A DNA stretch of 64,000 nt from Arthrobacter alpinus (GTDB lineage: Bacteria > Actinomycetota > Actinomycetes > Actinomycetales > Micrococcaceae), in assembly GCF_001294625.1 (NCBI RefSeq), contig NZ_CP012677.1, positions 992,001-1,056,000 on the forward strand. Direction: 5' to 3'. The notes under the pieces were generated by a model that worked only from the letters and a program-made list of their open reading frames with translations, made no database searches and had not been told where the DNA came from. The stretch's first letter is position 1, and each line of letters begins with the position of its first letter. Below are positions 56,108-64,000 of the stretch, one piece after another. The position numbers were made by a program, and so were the translations under genes.

Positions 56108-58729
56108 GTGGTCTCAAGTCATCCGGTTGTGCAACCGTTGCCGCCTCGCGTTCGGTGGCCCATTGTGGGCCGCGAACATGAGGTTGGCATCCTGTTGGAG
56201 AAGCTAACAACCAGTAGTGGCGGCGTTGTGGTGGACGGGCCGCCAGGGATGGGAAAGTCAACGCTCGTTACGGCCGCAGTGGCGGCCTACCAAGCCCAGA
56301 CCCCACTTGCTGGCGGTGGCCCCCGTGGCGTACGGTCATCGGTCATCCGCCTGCCATTGCCGCATGAGAACAGCACACCCCTGACAACCTTTGGTTTCAT
56401 GGTGGACGAGACCGGCAGTTTCCCCACCACCTTGGAGGGCCTGGCCGGACTTGTCGCTGAAGGCCTGGGCGCCGCACCGGAAGGATTGCCACCGGTCCTG
56501 TACGCCGAAGATCTGCACTTGTTTGATGAGCAAAGCGCCAAGGTGTTGGGGATGGTCCTGGCTGGAGGCCATGCCAGGCTCTTTGGCACTGTCAGGGACA
56601 AGCCCGGCATGCCCGCAGCCATTGATACCCTGTGGCGCAACGGCCAGCTGGAACGAATGGAATTGGCGCCCCTGAGCTATGAGTCTGTGCGCCTAATTCT
56701 GCGCAGCGCACTGGAGGAGCCTGCCTCCAATGACATGGCCTACAGGCTCTGGCTCACCACCGCGGGCAACCCCCTGCATATACGGGAACTGCTGTATTCG
56801 ATTGTGGAGGCCGGCGATGTGAGATTTGTCGGGACCGCGTTGACATGGACCGCACCCCTGCGGGCGGATCGCCGGTTGACGGACCTGCTCGCCCGGGACA
56901 TCACCACGCTCACAGGGGCCCAACGCGATGTTGTCGACCTGGTGGCGTTGGCAGAATCCGTGCCGTTGCGAACCATTTCTGCCATGGCAGAGGACAGTGT
57001 TTTGCGCGAACTTGTGGACAGGATGCTCATCGTCATTGACAGGCTCGGAAACGCGCAGGAAAACGTGATGATGGGGCACCCGCTATACGCGGAAACCCTG
57101 CGCTCCTTGCTGTATCCGCAACGCAAGTGCCAGCTCTTTGGCCTCCTGCCCCAGCATGAACTGCCCGCGCAGGGCCCGGCCGGGATCTTGCGCTGGGTGG
57201 ATTGGGCGCTTGAATGTGAGGCCATGCCCGACGTGTCGACACTGTTGCTCGCCGGGGAAACCGCCGAATCCATGACCCAACCGCTTCGTGCTGTACAGCT
57301 GGCCACCTTGGCCCTTGACCATGTCTCCATGCACGACGCCGAACGCGTCCAGGCGCTGCTTTTGCGCGCCAGAGCGTACAGGGACTGCGGGGACGCGCTG
57401 CTGGCGGAAGCGGACGTCCTTGCCGTGCAAGAGCATGGGCGCTTTGGTAGTTTGCTTCCGGAGCCGGTTGTGGTGGCGACTGCGGGCATCATGGCGGATC
57501 TGTGGCAGTACCATCGCGGTGACATGGATGCGGCGATGGAGGTCTTGACGTCGGCGGAAAAGTCCCTGGATCCCTTGGGAGAGCATGCAAATGCACTCGC
57601 CGTTGATCAACTGTCCCGGCTCGGCTTTGCCGGGCGCTACGAGGAATTTCTGGCAGGGGTCGATGCTGCCCTGGCAGCTTCTGACCATCCGGCCAACTTG
57701 ACGCTGACCCCGACGCATGTTTACGCCCTTGGCCAGGCTGGGAGACCGGTCCAGGCCTTGGAATTGGCCGCGCAGGCGTTGGCACGGATCGGCCCGGAGC
57801 ACGCACCGTTCCCGGCCCTGCGAACGGCCGTCCTTTCGGCCAGATTTTGGGCTGCGCTGTGGGCAGGGAATCCGGCGTTTGCCGTTTTCTTTCCCGATGT
57901 GGATGAATCCACCAGACAACGCCACGACGCCGGCATCTACCAAACCGGCACAGGCTATGCGGCTTTGTCTTTTGGCCAATGGGATCAGGCCATCGCCGAA
58001 TTCAGGGGCGCTCTTTCCCGATTCACGTGGGGCGCTCCCACCGGTTTGGAACCGCTTGCCTGGGCTGGACTGGCCTGTGCGTATGCCCATTACGGCGACC
58101 TTGATAACGCCAAAACAGCGCGGGAAGAGTTCCGCCTGGTGGAAACGAGGATGAACCGCAGCATTGAGATGGAAATCCGGTACCGGGTCCTCCTGGTGGG
58201 CAAGTCACTTGCCGATGCCGACCTGTCTACCCAGATATCGGACTTCATCCAGTGGTGCCGCGACAACGGCCATGGGCTCGGTGTCCTGTGGGGACTTCAT
58301 TTGTGTGTGGTTGTGGCAGCGGAATCCGATGGCCGTGTGCCGCTAGAGGCGCTGGAAGCGCTGGAAGAAGCGGCGCGCAGTGCGGAGGGGAAGGTGAGCG
58401 CTGCCATGCTGGCCCATGCCCGCGCCCTGCTGGGCGAGGATGCGGGCGTGATTGCCCTGGCGGTGTCTGCGCTGAACGCCACCGGGGTGTGGATCCCATG
58501 CGTGCCGTCTAGGGTTGCGCTGACAGCACGGCAACGTGAAATCGCAGCCTTGGTAGTTTCGGGGATGGCGAACCGCTCAATTGCCGAAAAGCTCACCATC
58601 TCCGTGCGCACGGTAGATACTCACGTTGCGCACCTGTTCGGTCGTTTGGGCGTGACACGCAGAGCGGACCTGGCCAACGCCTTGGTCCGTGCCACACCGG
58701 GCGTGCCCGCGAAGAATTCGGTACATTAG
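56108..58729 (+). CDS. large LuxR-family ATPase regulator (LAL type)
   Basis: 873 residues from GTG 56108, preceded by AAGGGG at 8 nt; GTG 56081 is a weaker alternative. The N-terminal AAA/NB-ARC-like ATPase has Walker A DGPPGMGKSTLVTA and Walker B VLYAEDLHLFDE. A long TPR-like helical middle follows. The C-terminal LuxR helix-turn-helix is LTARQREIAALVVSGMANRS and TISVRTVDTHVAHLFGRLG. These act as signal-integrating activators. Target genes are unknown and there is no obvious adjacent partner. Confidence 0.9.
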   Translation: MVSSHPVVQPLPPRVRWPIVGREHEVGILLEKLTTSSGGVVVDGPPGMGKSTLVTAAVAAYQAQTPLAGGGPRGVRSSVIRLPLPHENSTPLTTFGFMVDETGSFPTTLEGLAGLVAEGLGAAPEGLPPVLYAEDLHLFDEQSAKVLGMVLAGGHARLFGTVRDKPGMPAAIDTLWRNGQLERMELAPLSYESVRLILRSALEEPASNDMAYRLWLTTAGNPLHIRELLYSIVEAGDVRFVGTALTWTAPLRADRRLTDLLARDITTLTGAQRDVVDLVALAESVPLRTISAMAEDSVLRELVDRMLIVIDRLGNAQENVMMGHPLYAETLRSLLYPQRKCQLFGLLPQHELPAQGPAGILRWVDWALECEAMPDVSTLLLAGETAESMTQPLRAVQLATLALDHVSMHDAERVQALLLRARAYRDCGDALLAEADVLAVQEHGRFGSLLPEPVVVATAGIMADLWQYHRGDMDAAMEVLTSAEKSLDPLGEHANALAVDQLSRLGFAGRYEEFLAGVDAALAASDHPANLTLTPTHVYALGQAGRPVQALELAAQALARIGPEHAPFPALRTAVLSARFWAALWAGNPAFAVFFPDVDESTRQRHDAGIYQTGTGYAALSFGQWDQAIAEFRGALSRFTWGAPTGLEPLAWAGLACAYAHYGDLDNAKTAREEFRLVETRMNRSIEMEIRYRVLLVGKSLADADLSTQISDFIQWCRDNGHGLGVLWGLHLCVVVAAESDGRVPLEALEALEEAARSAEGKVSAAMLAHARALLGEDAGVIALAVSALNATGVWIPCVPSRVALTARQREIAALVVSGMANRSIAEKLTISVRTVDTHVAHLFGRLGVTRRADLANALVRATPGVPAKNSVH

Positions 58730-59012
58730 AAAGCGGAGATCGGTGAACCGCTGCCAAACCAGTTCGCACCGTCAGCGTTCCAGATGGACAGCGTTTCTCT
58801 AGCTGATGTGGTGGTTCCATACAACACACACCGTCGTCAGGTCCGGCAGGCTCAAGAGCGCAGCACCCGAAAGCCCGTTCGACTTGTCAATAGTGATTTC
58901 ACCCTAAAGACTGGAGTTGGCCGTTGGGAACAGCACTCACTGACCACGTTTTTGGTTTTACTTCAACCTTCAAAATCCCGCCAGTGGCGAGGAACGAATG
59001 AAAGGCCCCACC
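58730..59012. other. intergenic region upstream of gcvH
   Basis: About 280 bp. A plus-strand frame crosses it (58784-59050) but has no ribosome site and ends inside gcvH in another frame, so it is not called. I looked for glycine-riboswitch elements and did not find the tandem conserved cores. GGCGAGG stands just upstream of two possible gcvH starts. Confidence 0.5.
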
Positions 59013-59399
59013 ATGAGCAATATTCCCGCAGAACTGTCCTACACTGCTGAGCACGAGTGGGTATCCGTCCCCAACGCAGAGGGTGTGGTTCGGGTTGGCA
59101 TTACCGATTTCGCCCAGGACGCCCTCGGCGACGTGGTTTATGTGCAAATGCCGGAAACAGACGCCGATGTCAGCGCAGACACCGTGGTCGGTGAGGTGGA
59201 GTCCACCAAGAGTGTCAGTGACATCTACGCACCCCTGACAGGCAAGGTCAGCGCCCGCAACGAGGCTCTGGACACCGATCCGGCACTGATCAACTCCGAT
59301 CCCTATGGAGCCGGCTGGCTGTTTGAGATTGCCTTGACCGACACCGCCAGCTACGGTGCTTTGCTCAGCGCAACGCAGTACCAAGAAAAGGTAAGCTAA
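59013..59399 (+). CDS. gcvH: glycine cleavage system H protein
   Basis: 128 residues from ATG 59013 (AAAGG 7 nt upstream). ATG 58998 with GAGGA 4 nt upstream would add five residues and cannot be excluded. The lipoyl-lysine motif is VGEVESTKSVSDIYAP, and YTAEHEWVS is the typical start. It shuttles the aminomethyl group between P and T proteins. gcvP is about 3.7 kb downstream; gcvT and lipoylation genes are not in the window. Confidence 0.95.
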   Translation: MSNIPAELSYTAEHEWVSVPNAEGVVRVGITDFAQDALGDVVYVQMPETDADVSADTVVGEVESTKSVSDIYAPLTGKVSARNEALDTDPALINSDPYGAGWLFEIALTDTASYGALLSATQYQEKVS

Positions 59400-59502
59400 G
59401 GTACGTGCATCACAGCTGATGTCTCAGCGCTTTTTCAGCGAGGACAACTAGTTTTTTTGATGGCACAACTTTTTTCAATAACGATGTTCAGGAGGAACAC
59501 CA

Positions 59503-59982
59503 ATGGTTGACATGGGTAACAGCGCCGGGGTTAATGATCAGGCGGATTCCCACGATCAGCTGGGCGCCTCAGACACGACGTCGATCCAGCTCCCGTCAAC
59601 GGGTTCCGGAAAAACCCCGGCACCTTCCTTAGCCGTTGATGAGCAAAACGCCGTCAATTCCCTTCCCTCAGGGTCGGCCCTGCTCATTGCTCATGCCGGT
59701 CCCAACAGTGGCGCCAGGTTCTTGCTCGATAGCAATGTGACAACCGTAGGCAGGCACCCGGACGCTGACATCTTCCTCGATGACGTGACAGTCTCGCGCA
59801 GGCATGTGCAGTTCACCAGGATTGAAGGTGGCTTTGAACTCACCGATTCAGGCAGCCTGAACGGCACCTATGTCAACGGTGACCGCGTTGATTCAATCCA
59901 GCTCCAAACCGGTGCCGAAGTGCAGATCGGGAAATTCCGCCTGACGTATTACTTCAGTTCCGCAAACGCCGCGAAGTCCTGA
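59503..59982 (+). CDS. garA: FHA domain protein, GarA/OdhI-like
   Basis: 159 residues; AGGAGG 7 nt before ATG. The C-terminal FHA domain has TVGRHPDADIFLDDVTVSRR and SLNGTYVNG, the phosphothreonine-binding face. A Thr-Thr motif near residue 25 (SDTTSIQLP) is placed like the ETTS phosphorylation site of GarA/OdhI, which inhibits 2-oxoglutarate dehydrogenase when unphosphorylated and is switched by PknG/PknB. The position after gcvH matches Rv1827. The D-for-E change in the motif is noted. Confidence 0.88.
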   Translation: MVDMGNSAGVNDQADSHDQLGASDTTSIQLPSTGSGKTPAPSLAVDEQNAVNSLPSGSALLIAHAGPNSGARFLLDSNVTTVGRHPDADIFLDDVTVSRRHVQFTRIEGGFELTDSGSLNGTYVNGDRVDSIQLQTGAEVQIGKFRLTYYFSSANAAKS

Positions 59983-59990
59983 GGTAACAC

Positions 59991-60755
59991 GTGGCAAGTA
60001 TGAACCAAAGCGCCGATCGCCGGTTGGTGGATGTCCAGTCCACCAACCGGCGAACCAGTGCGGGCGCCATTTTCAATATCGGTGAGGTCCTCTCGCAATT
60101 GATGTCGGACTTTCCGTCCGTGACGGCTTCCAAGATCAGGTTCTATGAAGAGAAGGGGTTGATCTCTCCCCAGCGAACGGCCGCCGGTTATCGCCAATTC
60201 CGTGAGGCCGACGTCGAGCGACTGAGGTTTGTCCTTGCCCTGCAACGCGATCACTACCTGCCACTGAAAGTCATCCGGGAGTACTTGGACGCCATTGACC
60301 AGGGCCAGACACCCCAAAATTTGCCGCCCGGGGTCTCCATCGCCCCCCGCATGGTTTCCGATGAGCTGGCGTCTGCCCACAAGGGACGGTCACGGACGCT
60401 GACCGCTGAGCAGTTGCGGGCCGAATGTGGTGCCAGCGCCCAGATGCTGGAGGCCATGATCAGCTACGGCCTGGTAGAACTGCGCGACGGATTCTTTGAC
60501 GACCACGCCCTCCGCGTGGCCAAGGTCTGCACTGACCTGGCCGCCCACGGTTTGGAGCCGCGCCATTTGCGCCCTTTCCAAGCCGCTGCAGAGCGGGAGT
60601 TTGGACTAGTCGAGCGTGCTGTTGCGCCCTTGTCCTCGCGCAAGGATGGCACGTCGGCGGCCCGGGCCGCGGAGGCTGCACGCGAGATCGCCGAGCTTTG
60701 TCTGAGCCTGCACAGTGCACTGGTTTATGCCAGGATTTCGGGGATGGAAGGCTAA
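59991..60755 (+). CDS. ftsR: MerR family regulator FtsR
   Basis: 254 residues from GTG 59991 (GAGG 6 nt upstream). MerR-type winged helix: FNIGEVLSQLMSDFPSV, KIRFYEEKGLISPQRT, then AAGYRQFREADVERL. The C-terminal part (PRHLRPFQAAAEREFGLVER) is the extended FtsR type. The orthologue at this locus in corynebacteria activates ftsZ. TAATG links it to the next gene. Confidence 0.88.
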   Translation: MASMNQSADRRLVDVQSTNRRTSAGAIFNIGEVLSQLMSDFPSVTASKIRFYEEKGLISPQRTAAGYRQFREADVERLRFVLALQRDHYLPLKVIREYLDAIDQGQTPQNLPPGVSIAPRMVSDELASAHKGRSRTLTAEQLRAECGASAQMLEAMISYGLVELRDGFFDDHALRVAKVCTDLAAHGLEPRHLRPFQAAAEREFGLVERAVAPLSSRKDGTSAARAAEAAREIAELCLSLHSALVYARISGMEG

Positions 60756-61246
60756 TGATTCAGGTCCAGATCGTGGGGGTTCGCATAGAAATGCCCTCCA
60801 ATCAGCCATTGGTTCTGTTGAAAGAACGGCTTGGTGAACGCCACATCCCCATCTGGATTGGTGCCGCTGAAGCCACCGCCATCGCGCTGGCTGAACAAGG
60901 TGTGGTGTCCCCCCGCCCGCTGACCCACGATCTCTTGTGCGCGGTAGTACTCGCCCTGGGGCATCGTGTGGTGCGTGTGAACTTGACCAGGGTTGAAGAC
61001 AGCGTGTTTTATGCTGAGTTGGTGTTCGACGACGGCACCACCGTTGGCTCCCGGGCTTCGGATGCCATTGCGGTCGCGCAACGTGCGGACGCCAGTATTT
61101 GGGCCTCGGAAGCCCTTGTCGAGGAGGCTGGCGTCATCATCGCCGACCACGACGAGGATGCCGGCGAGGATGAGGCGAAGGAACGTGAAGTTCGCCAGTT
61201 TAGGGAGTTCCTCAATGACGTTGAACCCGAAGATTTCGACAACTAG
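60755..61246 (+). CDS. bifunctional nuclease family protein (DUF151)
   Basis: 163 residues from ATG 60755, overlapping the ftsR stop (TAATG). DUF151 features: LKERLGERHIPIWIGAAEA, RPLTHDLLCAVV and ASDAIAVAQRADASIW. The C-terminus is a 30-residue acidic tail. The plant member has DNase and RNase activity; the bacterial role is not settled. It is the Rv1829 position of the conserved cluster. Confidence 0.88.
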   Translation: MIQVQIVGVRIEMPSNQPLVLLKERLGERHIPIWIGAAEATAIALAEQGVVSPRPLTHDLLCAVVLALGHRVVRVNLTRVEDSVFYAELVFDDGTTVGSRASDAIAVAQRADASIWASEALVEEAGVIIADHDEDAGEDEAKEREVRQFREFLNDVEPEDFDN

Positions 61247-61333
61247 GCTCCAAATTCCACGCATTTTCGCCCGCGCCTAACGTTAAACCTGAGGCTGAAA
61301 CTTTCGACACGAAAAATTGTTGTGCAAGCGTCT

Positions 61334-61362
61334 TTGACCTTGGTCCCGCACCGCTCTAACGT
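61334..61362 (+). promoter_or_regulatory. promoter upstream of second merR gene
   Basis: TTGACC (61334-61339), a 17-bp spacer and TAACGT (61357-61362). The transcript would have a leader of about 135 nt containing two small hairpins (TTGGG/CCCAA near 61415-61432 and ACACC/GGTGT near 61431-61446). Confidence 0.55.
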
Positions 61363-61503
61363 CGAAGTAATCAGTTCCCCATTGCAAGCCGTGACGACTG
61401 CGGCCACACTGGAGGTTGGGAGCCTAAACCCAACACCCCTTGTGGTGTCCTGCCGGGCAGCGAAGCACTTTCCTATCAGGGAACTTTGAACAGGAGGATC
61501 CAC

Positions 61504-62097
61504 GTGAGTCCGAAGAATGACGCCGGCGAGCTCAAGCCTGCCGTTGTCCCCAGCACCGCCTTGTCGGCTGGTGCGCAGGGGTTGTTGTTCACCGAGGATT
61601 TGCCGGTTCTTGACGAAGACGCCGGCTACCGCGGCCCCACGGCGTGCAAAGCCGCTGGCATCACCTACCGCCAACTGGACTACTGGGCCCGTACCGGATT
61701 GGTTGAGCCCGCCGTGCGCGGCGCCGCCGGTTCCGGTTCGCAAAGGCTTTACGGTTTCCGCGACATCCTGGTCTTGAAAGTTGTCAAGCGCCTTCTGGAC
61801 ACGGGGGTGTCCCTTCAGCAGATTCGTACCGCGGTGGAGCACCTGCGCGAACGCGGTGTGGAGGACTTGGCCCAGATCACTTTGATGAGCGACGGCGCCT
61901 CCGTTTATGAATGCACCTCCGCCGACGAGGTCATCGACCTGGTACAAGGCGGCCAGGGGGTCTTTGGCATCGCCGTGGGCCGGGTGTGGCGAGAGGTGGA
62001 AGGCAGCCTGGCTGCGCTACCCAGTGAACACGCACCCGTTCAGACATTTCCCGGTGACGAGCTGAGCAAGCGCCGCGCCGAACGGAAGATTTCCTAG
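61504..62097 (+). CDS. MerR family transcriptional regulator (Rv1830 position)
   Basis: 197 residues from GTG 61504, set by AGGAGG 5 nt upstream. A MerR-type helix-turn-helix begins after about 40 residues (YRGPTACKAAGITYRQLDYW, RLYGFRDILVLKVVKRLL), followed by a helical dimer segment. It lacks metal-binding cysteines of the classical sensors. The conserved place after DUF151 suggests a housekeeping regulator of division or metabolism. It is separated from DUF151 by 257 bp with its own promoter. Confidence 0.88.
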   Translation: MSPKNDAGELKPAVVPSTALSAGAQGLLFTEDLPVLDEDAGYRGPTACKAAGITYRQLDYWARTGLVEPAVRGAAGSGSQRLYGFRDILVLKVVKRLLDTGVSLQQIRTAVEHLRERGVEDLAQITLMSDGASVYECTSADEVIDLVQGGQGVFGIAVGRVWREVEGSLAALPSEHAPVQTFPGDELSKRRAERKIS

Positions 62098-62112
62098 CAC
62101 TTTAGGCAAAAC

Positions 62113-62152
62113 GCGCCCCGTACACCCTGAAAGTTTGGGAGGCACGGGGCGC
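62113..62152. terminator. bidirectional terminator between merR and parA-like gene
   Basis: GCGCCCCGT (62113-62121) and ACGGGGCGC (62144-62152) form a 9-bp stem. It lies in the 66-bp gap between two convergent genes. Confidence 0.7.
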
Positions 62153-62163
62153 TGTTGCGTGCC

Positions 62164-63000
62164 CTATCCGCGGTAGAGACGGCTGCGGGTGGTGCCCTGG
62201 TTCAGGACCGAGTCCAGCAGCTTGTCAAACAGGGCCGAGGAGTTCTTGGCCGACTCCCCGGGCCACTGATGGATCGGATGGGCGGCACCCTGGATCTGCT
62301 GCCAGTTGGCCTGCTCGGGGATGGTGGGGGAGAGCAACAACTCACCAAACATGGTCTTCATCTCCGCCAACCGGTACGTGTGTTCGTTGGAGCCGCTGCG
62401 GACCCGATTTGCCACAATGCCGGCAGGCACCAGTGACGGGGCAAACTCGCTGCGGAACAACTCGATGGCACGCAGGGTGCGCTGGGTGCCCGCCACTGAA
62501 AACAGACCAGGCTCGGCCACCAGCAACACCCGGCTGCTGGCCGTCCAGGCCATGCGGGTCAGGCCGTTGAGCGACGGTGGGCAGTCAATGAGGACCAGCT
62601 GATACGGGGCCGAGCCGTCACGGTCGGCATTGGCCAGGACGGTGGAGAGGCGGCGCAGATCCCGTTTGCCAAGGTCGGGGCGGTCATAGATGCCGGAGAA
62701 GGCAGAGCCCATGGCCACGTCGAGAATAGGGGAGGGGCCGCCGTCGTGCTGGTGGGCTGCCAGCCAGCCGCTGGGAACCACATTGGCGCCCAGATCTGCC
62801 TTGCGGGCGCCCTTGATCAGCTGGCCAATGTTCAGTTGGCCGGTGGCATTGACGCCCAGGCCAGTGGTGGCGTCGGCGTGCGGATCCAGGTCGATCACCA
62901 ATGTGGGGATACCCGCCGCCAGTGCTGCCGATGCCAGGCCAAGGGTGACCGACGTCTTGCCGACGCCGCCTTTGAGGCTGCTGATGCTGACTACTTGCAC
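62164..63000 (-). CDS. ParA/MinD-family ATPase, solitary
   Basis: 278 residues from GTG 63000. The deviant Walker A SLKGGVGKTSVTLGLA is at residues 8-23, with VIDLDPHADATTGLG and LVLIDCPPSLNGLT. No ParB partner or parS palindrome is visible. It is on the opposite strand to the gcvH-merR group and separates it from gcvP. It differs clearly from the other ParA at 38556. The cargo it positions is unknown. Confidence 0.88.
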   Translation of the reverse strand: MQVVSISSLKGGVGKTSVTLGLASAALAAGIPTLVIDLDPHADATTGLGVNATGQLNIGQLIKGARKADLGANVVPSGWLAAHQHDGGPSPILDVAMGSAFSGIYDRPDLGKRDLRRLSTVLANADRDGSAPYQLVLIDCPPSLNGLTRMAWTASSRVLLVAEPGLFSVAGTQRTLRAIELFRSEFAPSLVPAGIVANRVRSGSNEHTYRLAEMKTMFGELLLSPTIPEQANWQQIQGAAHPIHQWPGESAKNSSALFDKLLDSVLNQGTTRSRLYRG

Positions 63001-63114
63001 GGAAGAACCATAACCTTTGCGTTGCGTACTGAAATCTTGGGCGCTCTGCTTATTCTGTGAGCGCTGCCCCTGCCCCTACAATAGCTGTGGAACGTTCGCG
63101 ACTTGGAGAACCCA

Positions 63115-64000
63115 TTGACAAACACCCCAGACAAATTGACCGGCAGCCAGCACTCAAACAGTTTCGTGTCGGCGGCATTTACCGATCGACACATTGGGGT
63201 TAGTACACAGCCCCACGTTCATCATATGTTGAGCGCCCTTGGATTTGGCTCTTTGGAGGAGCTTTCGGTGGCGGCGTTGCCGGAATCGATCTACATCACT
63301 GAGCCGCTGAGCCTGCAGGCAGCCGTCTCAGAAGAGGCCATGCTGGTGGAGTTGAAAGCGCTGGCGGCAAAAAATACCGTCAATAAGTCCTTCATCGGAC
63401 AAGGCTACTACGGTACCCATACGCCGGGCGTGATTCAGCGCAACGTGCTCGAAAGCCCCGCATGGTACACGGCCTACACCCCGTATCAGCCCGAAATTTC
63501 CCAGGGACGCTTGGAGGCGCTGCTGAATTTCCAGACAGTCGTCTCCGATTTGGCCGGCATGGTCACGGCGAACGCCTCCATGCTGGATGAAGGCACGGCT
63601 GCCGCCGAGGCCATGGCCCTGATGCGCCGCACCAACCGCACTGCCAAGTCCGACGCCGTCTTCCTAGTTGACGCCGATGTGTTCCCCCAGACGCTAGCCG
63701 TCATCAACACCCGGGCCAAGGCCATGGGTATCCCCGTGCTCGTCCACGACTTCGACGCCGAACTCCCTGACGTCGAGTGCTTCGGCGTCTTGCTGCAGTA
63801 CCCTGGCGACTCCGGTCGGATCCGCCAGATCGCCCCCATCATCGAGGCGGCGCACGCCCGCAAGGCTGTTGTGGGCGTCGCCGCGGACCTGTTGGCACTG
63901 ACCCTGCTGGAGTCTCCCGGTGCGCTCGGGGCTGACCTGGCCGTGGGTTCCTCCCAGCGTTTCGGTGTGCCCATGGGCTTTGGTGGCCCGCACGCCGGCT
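63115..64000 (+). CDS. gcvP: glycine dehydrogenase (decarboxylating), N-terminal part
   Basis: The first 295 codons are in the window and the gene continues beyond it. The start is TTG 63115 (TNTPDKLTG) with GGAG 6 nt upstream. The family N-terminal half is clear: [50 protein letters not shown] (here [20 protein letters not shown]), [13 protein letters not shown] and [16 protein letters not shown], ending at [13 protein letters not shown]. The PLP lysine lies in the missing part. P protein decarboxylates glycine onto H protein, encoded upstream at 59013. Confidence 0.93.
   Translation, partial: MTNTPDKLTGSQHSNSFVSAAFTDRHIGVSTQPHVHHMLSALGFGSLEELSVAALPESIYITEPLSLQAAVSEEAMLVELKALAAKNTVNKSFIGQGYYGTHTPGVIQRNVLESPAWYTAYTPYQPEISQGRLEALLNFQTVVSDLAGMVTANASMLDEGTAAAEAMALMRRTNRTAKSDAVFLVDADVFPQTLAVINTRAKAMGIPVLVHDFDAELPDVECFGVLLQYPGDSGRIRQIAPIIEAAHARKAVVGVAADLLALTLLESPGALGADLAVGSSQRFGVPMGFGGPHAG

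Noticed and set aside
58730..59012. Glycine riboswitch upstream of gcvH
   Set aside because: I looked for the tandem aptamer cores expected ahead of gcv genes and could not find them, nor upstream of gcvP (63001-63114).
58784..59050. 88-residue open frame before gcvH
   Set aside because: It has no ribosome site, overlaps the gcvH start in another frame and shows no recognisable motif.

Overview
The window is about 64 kb of high-GC chromosomal DNA. It looks like a member of the Micrococcaceae, Arthrobacter in the broad sense. The evidence is an rRNA operon with no tRNA in the 16S-23S spacer, many GTG/TTG starts, ATGA/GTGA gene overlaps, and two gene orders typical of Actinobacteria. The first resembles M. 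tuberculosis Rv1691-Rv1713: TPR protein, HAD phosphatase, small protein, tlyA, nadK, recN, pyrG, nudix, xerD, parA, scpA, scpB, rluB, cmk, der. The second resembles Rv1826-Rv1832: gcvH, garA, ftsR, DUF151, merR, gcvP. Species cannot be fixed from sequence reading alone.

Layout. Positions 1-4447 hold the 3' end of 16S, the spacer, 23S, 5S and a terminator. Positions 4602-15695 are the first half of the housekeeping cluster, tightly coupled, and begin with a protein carrying a nearly homogeneous 84-bp tandem repeat array. Positions 15696-38397 interrupt the cluster between xerD and parA-scpAB with about 23 kb of accessory metabolism. This block contains a truncated thiamine-diphosphate enzyme, a GMC oxidoreductase with its small subunit, a MarR regulator, an SDR and a GH15 glycosidase, a propionate (methylcitrate) gene set under a GntR regulator, a CitA/CitB-type two-component system beside dctA, a second dicarboxylate symporter, and an ABC exporter. 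Positions 38556-46593 resume the housekeeping cluster (parA, scpA, scpB, rluB, tyrA, cmk, plsC, der), followed by tRNA-Pro(GGG).

Positions 46882-48103 are a decayed IS1249-like element with terminal inverted repeats and flanking direct repeats. Positions 48146-58729 are mixed: DUF488, a frameshifted YhhN gene, an acyl-CoA dehydrogenase, an SMP-30 hydrolase, an MpaB-type oxygenase, a membrane-anchored glycerophosphodiesterase and a large LuxR-family ATPase regulator. Positions 59013-64000 are the gcvH-garA-ftsR-DUF151-merR group, then a solitary ParA-like ATPase on the other strand, then gcvP running off the end.

Most notable is a probable small regulon at 16-23 kb. Two minus-strand promoters, one ahead of the GMC operon and one ahead of the GH15-SDR operon, share a 23-bp box (ACGCAA-N-GATTGC-N5-CGCAA). 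Each box spans the -35 and spacer, and one lies 23 bp from the start of the divergent marR gene. The whole locus may therefore be one stress or sugar-oxidation module controlled by that MarR protein, and its last gene appears to have decayed. Other points worth checking are the repeat array, paired TGTATACA operators in the prp locus, a perfect 25-bp inverted repeat after dctA, the G8 frameshift in yhhN, and the IS scar.
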